Source: Gamarada debralockiae
Taxonomy: Eukaryota > Ascomycota > Leotiomycetes > Helotiales > Hyphodiscaceae
Assembly: GCA_002803225.1 (NCBI GenBank)
Contig: NXFV01000008.1
Coordinates: forward strand, 1-39,868
DNA: 39,868 nucleotides
Direction of reading: 5' to 3'
Shown: positions 1 to 8,568 of the stretch, in pieces
Numbering within the stretch: position 1 is the stretch's first letter
Layout of the letters: every line of letters starts with the position of its first letter
Notes under the pieces: generated by a model
The model's database searches: none
The model's input: the letters and a program-made list of their open reading frames with translations, nothing else
Told to the model about the DNA's origin: nothing
Made by a program: the position numbers and the translations under genes

Positions 1-1315
1 TAATTATCCTTTGATGTTCCTTGAATTATTTAGACTCGGTAGCTATATCAATTAATAGGGCGCAACACTAATAATTAATAAACTTCAAAATTAATCGATT
101 CAGCGAAATTGTATGCGCGCATGTATCAGGCGCATTTTTATATGTTGTATTGTATTGTGTTGTGTTGTAACATAATTAAGTTGCATTAAAGGATAGGGTG
201 CGCCCGGGTTTTGATGGGGTATGCTCAGGACACTCGAGTACTTTGAAAAAACATCGGTTCGCATACAAAATTAAGTGTTGGTCAATGTATGGTCAAAATT
301 TTTTTGGTGGGTGGTCAATGCCCCCAAAAAAGGGGACCTCCGCAAAATGTTTTTTGACGCCATTGACCAGTCTTTGACCACAACTGCCATTTTCCCGGTT
401 TGCGGATGTAGCATCACTACTGTGTGCTGTCACTGCTGCCATAACCGCTCTGACCTGCTGACAGGGCCATTGTTACATGTACGTTCGATTTGATGTCGCA
501 ACACGATCATCTGCCTGACATACAGATATAAGCACCTTGTTCTCTGGCCTTCAGGAGAAAGACAGAGATCACTCTATTCATAAAAATGAGATACACTGTT
601 ACCCTCCGATTATATTCTGACTAGCCACTGGCAGCCTTGCGTGACTCAACCTATTAACATCACCCTCCATCTAACAAGTTATCAAAACACGTGTAGCGTC
701 TTTATAGCCACTTAGGTTATAAATACTCTTACATAGATGAGCTTAATAGGAGGAGCCTTCTAAATAGCTACTTCTACAGGCCACTAAGTTCAACATTGTA
801 GAACTTTTTATATTTCCCCTACAGGGATTCCCCCTTTAAGTTAGAGCAGGCCACTTTGTCACAGATTTAACAGTCCCCGACTACGCTTTTCTTGTCCTAG
901 TCGTAGTATTTGAGGTATTTGCTAGAGAGCATGTCCTCGTCTTGCTTAAGGTATCACTCTTAGGGTTCAAGCTAGAACCAAGGGAGTCGTATAACACAGC
1001 ACGCTCCGTAACCTTGGTTGGCGATTTACCCCCTGCCAATACGACTATATTGATCTGTGTAAGACGATTATCGGAGGGACTTATCTTAGGAGTATAGATA
1101 GGGAATAAAGTTAGGGAAGCTAGTTCAGTATAAGGTAAGGTACGTGCGATAGTGAGGACGTGGAAATGAGGTCGGGTGAAAGACTAGATTAGAAGTAGGG
1201 TCGCGCACTCTTGCTGTGCATGATTTAAAAGATAATTAAAGACTTAGATAGGTCGGACTACTATTTTAAGGCTTTAACTGAATTAGTACTAGAGGGCAGC
1301 AGAATTTGGCTCCCT
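1..1315. other. Gene-free, TA-rich repeat debris
   Basis: No convincing gene is visible. The sequence is AT-rich and stop-rich in all frames. Read on the minus strand, about 480-690 resembles the edge of an LTR: a purine-rich stretch followed by a TGTTAATAGG-type start and a long transcribed-looking segment, with a weak open frame further upstream near 860-1010. No second LTR, integrase or reverse transcriptase motif can be seen, so the retrotransposon reading is only inference. A loose inverted pair built on GGTCAA lies at about 276-298 and 359-384. Confidence 0.4.
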
Positions 1316-1459
1316 TACGGAGGATCGGTTCAAAAGTCCTGACCCTTGCCAACTCTCGGCTTAACTACCTGTAGTCAGTTGCTAGGCAACAACACCTCAA
1401 CGCCACGACGACCAGGGTTCTTCTAGCAAGGGTCAGGACTTTTGAAGCGATCCTACGTA
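1316..1459. mobile_element. MITE-like element with 34-bp terminal inverted repeats and TA target duplication
   Basis: Positions 1316-1349 and 1426-1459 are inverted copies of each other with 32 of 34 matches when the flanking TA is included. The arms contain AAAAGTCCTGACCCTTGC. The outermost TA on each side is compatible with a TA target-site duplication, as made by Tc1/mariner-type transposases. The interior is only about 76 bp and has no coding capacity, so this is a non-autonomous element or a near-solo pair of ends. Assignment to Tc1/mariner is inferred from the TA alone. Confidence 0.8.
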
Positions 1460-2216
1460 TCTCATCTCGAATTAATGACTCCACCTACTACATCCCTCTC
1501 TCTACATACCTTCCCCCGTCGTCCCAGGACATAGCAAGCTTCCGACCGAGCTAGAAATTCTCGAGGTGCGTTCATCTCGGCTTCGCGACCAAGAGCCAAG
1601 GCTTGAGTCAGAAAGATATGTGAGGTATAGAGCCACTGTGCGCGTCAGGCTCGAGGTTCTGCATTTTAATGGAACAAACTGATAGAGCTTAGTCGGAAGA
1701 ATGTTAAGAGGCTAAAGGAGGTGTTTCAAACAGACAATATTCGTCGACTAGAACTTAGAAATCATATTCCTGCTGTGGTTGATTAGTCTGACCTTGTCGA
1801 TGCCATCCAAGCTTAGAACGACCCTAGTAGAAGAGTACTCGAACGAGGAGAAACAACCGTCCGATGGAGAGATCTACCGCAAAAATTAACCTATCCAGTG
1901 GGAGGGGGAGGATGTGAGTGCACGGACTGCATGCACTGAGCAATGCCAGCCACAGCCACCTCGTATCGCCACCCCCTCATTTTGCTTGAGTACACGGTGC
2001 ACGGCCTAGACCGACCCCGAAGCGCTGTGGCGGCCCATCCCTACCGTCTTATCAGGAGATGCAGACGCCATAATTAAACCATTTCCTCCACCTTGGAGTG
2101 AGGCTGGAAACCTGTTTCTTTGTAACAACATTGTCAGTCTCCTATCCAGCATTAGGTGCATCGGGGTTCGATCTTTTTACGTAGACAAGTGTACTTCTTC
2201 CAATACGAGCTTTGCC
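1460..2216. other. Upstream region of the HET gene
   Basis: No gene is recognised here. The stretch becomes less AT-rich towards 1900-2100. It presumably holds the promoter and leader of the HET-domain gene that starts at 2217. No TATA box or other promoter element could be assigned with confidence. Confidence 0.4.
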
Positions 2217-4463
2217 ATGGCATCCATCCTTCCCAAGAGGCTCCTCGGCTACACCGACGGCAACTTCGAGGTCTTCGACACCAGCGACCCTGCTCATACC
2301 GTGGATCGCTTTGACATAATCACCTATACGTGGGGCGAGAAGGAACAACACCCATACGACTGCGGAATAAGCGGCGTAAACTGGAAAGTGGTGATCGCCA
2401 GGAAGAAATTAGAAGCCATCAAGAGGCTGATGGAGAAGGATAAGGTGCAGTACTTGTGGGTTGACTGCGTGTGCTTAAAACAGGACGACGAGAAGGAGAT
2501 GTCCGTTGAGGTACTGAAGATGTACGAGTACTATAAGAGCGCTCGCAAGTGTTACATCCTGATGGACATGGAAGAGGTGTGGAACCCGCAGGACATCGTG
2601 GACAATCTGAAGTTCATCGACCACGTATTGGCCCACATGCGCGGGGCTGCGCTCGCCTCGGAGGCCATGCTGACTGAGAACTTGATCAACCGCCTGTCCA
2701 CGTGGGCGAACGCGAATTGGACCTTCCCCTTGGACGTCTCGATAGTGAGGGCCGCCGCCATCGACATGGGCGTGCTGAACTGCTACTCGACATGCATCAG
2801 CCGAGTGATGTCGCTGTTCGACAATTTGTACTTCTCCAGGGTGTGGACCTTCCAGGAAATGTTACTCGGAAAGAACATAACCATGTATGGGATAAACGAC
2901 AAGAGTATTTCTTGTATAGGAGAGCTCGATACCTGGATGGACCTGGCCACAGACTCCAAGGATAAGGCGTACAAGCTACAGGCGTGGATAACGACCTCTA
3001 GAGTCCTGAGACCTGCATCGGTCAACGCGGTCCTGAGGATCATAGAGGAGGATTGTCTGCTCCTCAATGGCCTGCAGACGCAGGTCAAGGGCATTAGCTG
3101 CGCGAGGACGGATATTATAAACGGGGGCGCTCACTGGTGGTGGGAGAACCACAAGGGAGTTAGCAATATATTCTCGGCCATCTCCATGAGGCCGAGGAAG
3201 TGCGAGCAGAGGAGAGACATCTTTAGGGGGCTCCTAGGCGTCTTTAGCGGGCTGTTTACCGCAGAGGAGATAGAGCGGGAGATAACGGGAGACGACATAG
3301 AAAGAATCTCGTTCGCTTTCTTTAAGCAGCTGTCTATCAAGACGGGGTACGCGTGGACCAAGCTCGCAATAAGCAGTGGAGAGAGGGGAGAATGGGACTG
3401 GATACCGATGGTAGCAAATCACAACAGACTCTTGACCACCGACTGCTTCTCTGCGGTAGTCAAACTGGGACGCCTGCCGAAGCAAAGGGGCCTGGCGAAG
3501 GCAGAAGCGATGACTGGCATTGACGGGGTCCCTCGGAAATACATGAAGATTCTGCTCAAGCAGGAGAATAGAGGTTTCCAGTTCACCTTCAAGGGCTGCA
3601 ACTGCGGGAAGGAAGTAAAAACTGGCCTCTTTAGCAGCGAGCCGATACCCATCAACAATCAACCCAGGAACGTAGCCGGAGATGAGACGGGCAGGATCCT
3701 GGTGCAATGTGCGACGATCTTGGGAAGCATCATGGACCCCGGCTGCGATGTTGTCGAGTACAGGAGAAGGCTTCTCTACAATCTCCAGCCATTTTGGAAG
3801 GTCAGCGATCCCACTGCGAAGCCCACAGGGTGGGTAGACAGATGCGTGAGCGGCACTGATTGGGAAAACCCAAATCCCTTCTTATTCAGAGTCCACAACA
3901 GGTCGATGAACTTCAAGATGGGAGAAATAACCGACTGCACATCCCGCCTCGAGAACGAAAGCACGGCGGGCATTTCGTGCGAAGTCCGTGTGAATTGTGG
4001 GTGTACAATAGTTGCTCCCTTTTCGCTAATTTTTGAGGCCATAACCGCAGTCGAGGGGAGCTCCCTCGGCGGCGCCTCCGCGACCCTAGACGAAGACAGG
4101 ATAATTCTGAAAGACGGAATGGGGTTGGTGCAAGTCGGAGACGTAGGCAGGGTCTTCAAGCTGGTAGCGTTCGGAGGCGATGTTGACTCCCACAAATCTT
4201 ATGCACAGAGCTGCAAGAGCACAAAAGTTGAAAAGCCCGTAGTCCCTAAGCTACCATGGCCCAGGGGCAGGGCCCTGGTGCGAGAAGAATTCACTCACGG
4301 CATCACGGATTCAATGAGAGACTACGGTTACGTGGAAACCGGAGGCTCCGGGAATTTACTGATATGCAGAAACAACCCCGTGGGTCAATACAAGATTATA
4401 GGAGTTTGCATAGACGAGTCCATTGAGAACAAAAAGGGAAGACACACAGTAACCCTACGATAA
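2217..4463 (+). CDS. HET-domain (heterokaryon incompatibility) protein
   Basis: A single uninterrupted frame of 748 codons, beginning at an ATG in good context (GCCATGG). The N-terminal third carries the three hallmarks of a fungal HET domain: YTWGE at residues 37-41, WVDCVCLKQDD at 81-91 (family form W-I-D-x-x-C-I-N-Q) and SRVWTFQE at 207-214. After about residue 240 there is a long C-terminal region rich in Cys and Gly that I do not recognise. No NACHT, WD40 or ankyrin repeats are visible. HET proteins act in non-self recognition during hyphal fusion and can trigger compartment death; that role is known for the family and inferred here. The gene has no introns and lies among repeat debris and a DUF6536 pseudogene, typical of fast-evolving accessory sequence. 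It looks intact. Confidence 0.94.
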   Translation: MASILPKRLLGYTDGNFEVFDTSDPAHTVDRFDIITYTWGEKEQHPYDCGISGVNWKVVIARKKLEAIKRLMEKDKVQYLWVDCVCLKQDDEKEMSVEVLKMYEYYKSARKCYILMDMEEVWNPQDIVDNLKFIDHVLAHMRGAALASEAMLTENLINRLSTWANANWTFPLDVSIVRAAAIDMGVLNCYSTCISRVMSLFDNLYFSRVWTFQEMLLGKNITMYGINDKSISCIGELDTWMDLATDSKDKAYKLQAWITTSRVLRPASVNAVLRIIEEDCLLLNGLQTQVKGISCARTDIINGGAHWWWENHKGVSNIFSAISMRPRKCEQRRDIFRGLLGVFSGLFTAEEIEREITGDDIERISFAFFKQLSIKTGYAWTKLAISSGERGEWDWIPMVANHNRLLTTDCFSAVVKLGRLPKQRGLAKAEAMTGIDGVPRKYMKILLKQENRGFQFTFKGCNCGKEVKTGLFSSEPIPINNQPRNVAGDETGRILVQCATILGSIMDPGCDVVEYRRRLLYNLQPFWKVSDPTAKPTGWVDRCVSGTDWENPNPFLFRVHNRSMNFKMGEITDCTSRLENESTAGISCEVRVNCGCTIVAPFSLIFEAITAVEGSSLGGASATLDEDRIILKDGMGLVQVGDVGRVFKLVAFGGDVDSHKSYAQSCKSTKVEKPVVPKLPWPRGRALVREEFTHGITDSMRDYGYVETGGSGNLLICRNNPVGQYKIIGVCIDESIENKKGRHTVTLR

Positions 4464-5252
4464 AACGATAGCTTTGCGTTTATAAGGCGGTATTGATACC
4501 ATCACAGTTGGCAACAATCAGTCAAGTTACAGGTACTTAATTGATCAGCTTGATTATGTAGCAATTCAATCAAATCAAGCTCTTCTAACACAAATTTAAT
4601 TGGTAATTCAAGCTAAGATGGAAGACTTGATCAACTTGCTTCATTAGCCGAGGCAGTAAGGCCCCATGTATATCTGACATCCAGCTCATTGAGCTCATCG
4701 CATCGGTGACATTGGGAAAAGCAATTATCAACCGTGAGAGGAAGCAGATATGCTTCTGGGGATCCTGGTAGGGTTACCTAACAGTGAGCACCTGAACATG
4801 GTCGTATAAATTTGAAAGAGTTGGACTTCAGAACCGAGATTGGGGAGTTTCGAGCTTCCAGTGATAGAAAATTTATTTCAGGCTGTAAGTAGGGGACTTT
4901 CAACTGTTTTTAATGTACTGGATGCCTGGATTAAATGGGAAGATGGAATCGCGCACAAGAAAGCACTGGGCAGGATATTCAAGGGTGCATGAGAAATCCA
5001 AAACTTCAAAGGGATTTCCATAGTGCTAGCTAACTCTCGAAGGCAAGAAAGAGATGATGAACCTTAGGACAACTTGTTCTGGTCCGCAAAGTTTCGCTTA
5101 AAAAAGGGGTTCGCTTACTTGGCGAGCTCGACTGGTACCCATCCCGTCCCTCCTTCAACAACACTGCCGAACGCAGGATCAATGTAGGATCACATATCTT
5201 TCTACTAGTATTCTCAAGAATTTACAAAATGCCGTCTTCAGGAGCTTCAACC
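4464..5252. other. Intergenic, degenerate
   Basis: The 3' flank of the HET gene. No open frame of convincing composition and no clear terminator signal. The right end runs into a short fragment of the dispersed repeat found at the right edge of the window. Confidence 0.4.
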
Positions 5253-5315
5253 TTGTTGGTTGGAATGCCGATCCTTACCATATTGAGTATAGCTTATATT
5301 TGCGTCTTACTGTAG
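5253..5315 (+). repeat. Fragment of a dispersed repeat (partner at 39806-39868)
   Basis: The 63 bp here align without gaps to 39806-39868, the last 63 bp of the window. Both share TTGTTGGTTGGAATG at the left and ATTTGCGTCTTACT near the right. Overall identity is about 80 percent by eye. The window end cuts the partner, so the true length of the match is unknown. Confidence 0.75.
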
Positions 5316-5338
5316 CATAAGAGGGGTTGTCCCCCCTC

Positions 5339-6200
5339 CTACCTTTTTAGAAATAAATCGAGTCTTTTCCCGCTCAACTGACAAACCTGGTGACCTGAGA
5401 AGCCGCAACGAGCTATCCTCTCACCAGTCAAACCCATCACGCCCCACTGCAAAGGCAAATCCGGGACCACGATTTTCTCCAAGCCTGTAACCGGGTAGCA
5501 AGCCGCTGAAATAGTAGCACTGCAACACCCTACCACCGGCACTCCCCGTTTGAATCTCGTGAACCCCATGAGGACCGCAAAAGCAGCCATGAGCAGGAGC
5601 AGGATGGTGACAAGGATTATTGCAATGGCTGAGTAGCCGCATGTGAAGAATGACGATATGGTTGAGCCTGTGATATCATCTCCATCTCCCACCATGAGGG
5701 CGTTACTACTGATGCTGACGAGGAAGATGCTTTACGAGAGGAGCCAATAGAGCAGGGCCGATACTATCAACAAGGGAACTGAGTATTGATACGGTAGTGA
5801 CCGGAATTACTTTTCCCGCTGGGCTCCTCTAGTGGCAGCGAATATTCGAAGACCTTTCCGTTGACAAAGTAGTCGTTCCACTCCGCGGCTTGGAGCATCG
5901 AGGTAAATATGCCGTTGTAGAGAATATAGAGACTTGACAAAATAGGCTATGCCATATTTGCAAACAGTACCATACTGAGTAGGCCACAGTCCCCAACCGA
6001 AGTTTCAGTCTCATCTAGAAACTTGATGGTCATAGCGCGAAGCAGCTTTTGAGCAGCCTGGAGACATGAGAAGTTGTACTTATATTAGAAAGTGAGCAGC
6101 TGAACTTACAGTGAACGCCCAAGAAGCAGGCATAATAAGGATGCAGGTCAGACCTTGACTAGGAAGTCGATATTCGAAGCTGACAAAGTAGGAGTCGTTA
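5339..6200 (-). pseudogene. DUF6536-type membrane protein, C-terminal part, with nonsense codons and frameshift
   Basis: On the minus strand successive pieces match the C-terminal half of the fungal DUF6536 membrane proteins as I know them: a segment ending in ILYNGIFTSML then AAEWNDY (about 5880-5930), VPLLIVSALLYWLLS before SIFLVSISSNAL (about 5700-5780), a hydrophobic span, and GCCSATISAAC followed by PLQWGVMG (about 5420-5540). Two stops interrupt the frame: TAG at 5947-5949 and TAA at 5732-5734. The second sits where the family has Gln before SIFLV. The frame also shifts between about 5770 and 5800. A spliceable intron (GTAAGT...CCAG) remains near 6066-6117. The N-terminal half is not found upstream. 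Intact relatives are large multi-pass proteins of unknown function. Confidence 0.8.
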
Positions 6201-6951
6201 GCCATATAATATTAGCATGAACGTGCATAAAGATGTAGATGGGATAGTGACCAAGATGAATAGAGGGGAAGATGAAGGGAGATACTTAGTTGGAAGCCTG
6301 AAGATGAAGAACGGCAAGCTTGATCGCGATTGATGTTGTAGTCGAATTTGAAGTACTAAAGGACACTCTGAAGTTGTAGTTGAAGTTGTTCTTGTTAAGA
6401 GGTTGGAGAGTCGGATGCAGTCAGAATGGTTTATGCCTGGTTTCCAAGGCTTCAGAGAATTTTCCGGTATTGCGGGTTTTGCGTCCTCGATTCCTACAGA
6501 GTGGCGGAGGAATCTGCGTGTCTGAGAGAACATCTCTGTATGTACTATACGCAAAGAATTATACATACACTAGAGCGAAGGGATACTGTAACATTGGATA
6601 GACAAGAGGATTAATAGTCGGAACGCTAAGTTCACCCCTTTAAGACATCCGGCTGGGAGGGAAAGATGTCAGATGAGCTGGTTGCTATGGTAACGGTTGT
6701 GTACACATATTTCGGGTTCTGGCAACCCTCCAATTTTCCTTCCTTAGAGATATAAGAGAGACATCAATACATACATGATTTTACCACACAATATCGTCTG
6801 ATTCGACAAAAGACCTACTACCACACACTCTCCGCGACGCATCTCAAGAGCGAGAACTCCCCATACCCACAAATTGAAGGATTTCAGGTGGCTGGCTGCC
6901 GTGAAAGGAATTTTTTATTGAGTCTTAATGATGGCCTTGTATTTATCAGTC
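6201..6951. other. Gene-free interval
   Basis: No gene is recognised. It lies just upstream (minus strand sense) of the DUF6536 remnant, where its N-terminal half should be, but no matching hydrophobic segments could be found. Open frames here have stop-limited, unremarkable composition. Confidence 0.4.
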
Positions 6952-7509
6952 TTAGTTTTGTCCTCCCAACCGAAGATGGTCAGGCAGTACTAGACTCTCC
7001 GCAAACCCTTTTAACTTATTTTCCCCCGTGCCCGTTGCAAGTAAGCAGTTGCCTTCTTTCCCTGCTCCATATTGCTGAATGAACCGCTTCATGCCAAGCA
7101 CGCGGCGTTGTTGAGCCCACATGCCCTCTAAATCAGCGACGAGTGTACGTGCCATCTGTTCCGTGGATTTGAACCTGTTCTCGAATAGACGGCATTTTTG
7201 CGCTAGCAAATCACCTATTAGATTAGCAACGAGTGTGCGTGCCTGATTGTCCCTGTCATTGAAGCCCTCAAGTCCTTCATTAAACAGTCTACATATCTGG
7301 GTATCAAGAAGCTTCTGCGACTCAGAAATCAGCCTGCAATTTTCCATCTCGAGTTTGCCAACGATGGTCGTTAATATATGATGGTGGTTCTCCTCAACCT
7401 GGTAGAGCACGTCGAGGCTCTCTACAACAGGTATCCGCAGGCTCCTAGTGTCGACGAGATCCTTCGGCTTGATGACCCTGCGCCTCTTTCGTTTTGGCGG
7501 CGAGGACAT
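6952..7509 (-). CDS. Hypothetical basic, helical protein (185 aa)
   Basis: The minus-strand frame from an ATG at 7509 gives 185 residues. I do not recognise a family. The N-terminus is strongly basic (KRKRRR at about residues 6-11) and could be a nuclear localisation signal. The rest is rich in Leu, Glu, Arg and Gln with heptad-like spacing, suggesting long helices or a coiled coil. It contains an imperfect internal repeat: ARTLVANLIGDLLAQKCRLF and, some 28 residues on, ARTLVADLEGMWAQQRRVL. An internal duplication of this kind argues for real coding history. A GTG-started extension of five residues upstream is unlikely in a fungus. It could be a remnant of a larger gene. Confidence 0.45.
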   Translation of the reverse strand: MSSPPKRKRRRVIKPKDLVDTRSLRIPVVESLDVLYQVEENHHHILTTIVGKLEMENCRLISESQKLLDTQICRLFNEGLEGFNDRDNQARTLVANLIGDLLAQKCRLFENRFKSTEQMARTLVADLEGMWAQQRRVLGMKRFIQQYGAGKEGNCLLATGTGENKLKGFAESLVLPDHLRLGGQN

Positions 7510-7984
7510 CTCATCAGAGGTCACGTTCGGTGATTCTAATTCTAGTCAGTACGGTATTTCCTGCGAGTGGCAGTTGGAACGTCCTTGCACCTCCCTCAGA
7601 GAATCCGCAGCTCCTCCTAAGACGTTTCGTCTTTGATCTTTTGCTCTGCGTTAGTTTATCGGCCTCGTGCTCCTCGAGAGAGCCGTCGCGAGCGGTCTTA
7701 ACTACTGCTGGATTTCACAGTCGAACTCGAAAGCCGTACATGAAGTCGTGAGCTCCACCTGTATCACACGAGGACGATGGCGGAGTTGGTATGGCATACT
7801 TGTATCAGTCGAACTGAATTCCGAGGGAAGATGTCCGTATTGCACAGATGGACAAGATGGCTAGTGACAACCGGGGGGAAGTCTCATTTATAATAGTGAA
7901 AGGTCACAGCCCCACCACCCCTTGAAGGTCTTACAGCCTGCCCATCCCTGCTGATTACTCCTCCACTGAGCGACGCTTCCCGAG
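7510..7984. other. Intergenic
   Basis: No gene is seen. It separates two weakly supported hypothetical ORFs lying on opposite strands and may contain divergent promoters. No specific site could be identified. Confidence 0.35.
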
Positions 7985-8568
7985 ATGAGTTCTGGTCAGC
8001 AAACCACTCCTCAGGGAAGCTGCATGATGCAGCGCGTAATGCCATTCGTGCCAAATATTTACCGCATATTATCGAATCTCACAAGGAGAAGCGTCCCATT
8101 AAAAAAAATCGAGGAGCTATGCCGCAAGGATATCGCAAAGGTAGAACGTACACAAAAGACTGTTCGAAATTTTTACCAGGAAACTATCGAAAACGATCTT
8201 GCTAAACTCGCGGGACAGGAGACAGATGATAATAAAGTTAATCAAGAATGATACCACGCGGTATATTTTACTTACAGATCATGAGATGAAGAATTGCCAA
8301 ATCGCAAACAGAGCTAATGTAAACAAGAACACGGCGGCCGGGAAAAGCAAAGTCAAGCAAGAGCTGAAATGGGAGGATGATACCTAAAGCGCATACAGCA
8401 GAGCCAAAATTTGACGGCATTGGCTACGTCCCGGATGAATACATTTCAGTCAACTTGACCGAAGCGAATCGCTTTAATTCGAGGGAAGAGTCTCCAATTC
8501 CAGCCTTCGTCTCAGCGCAAAATACTCTGGGAGAACCTCGAGACGACGTCGAAAGAAGTTCCGAGTAA
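7985..8568 (+). pseudogene. Hypothetical coding remnant in two frames
   Basis: A frame from ATG 7985 to 8251 encodes 88 residues, including a Lys/Glu-rich helical stretch (KKIEELCRKDIAKVER). A second frame, 8377-8568, encodes another 63 residues (DGIGYVPDEYISVNLTEANRF). Both have protein-like composition but lie in different frames. The stretch between is covered only by a third frame, and no convincing intron joins them. I read this as a decayed gene of unknown family. A short spliced gene cannot be excluded. Confidence 0.3.

Noticed and set aside
276..384. Possible MITE from inverted GGTCAA motifs
   Set aside because: The arms match poorly (about 15 of 20) with no defined ends or target duplication.
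580..606. Similarity of this stretch to the last codons of the HET gene (TVTLR)
   Set aside because: Only about nine codons agree, with no further similarity upstream, and the surroundings look more like an LTR edge. Chance is the simpler explanation.
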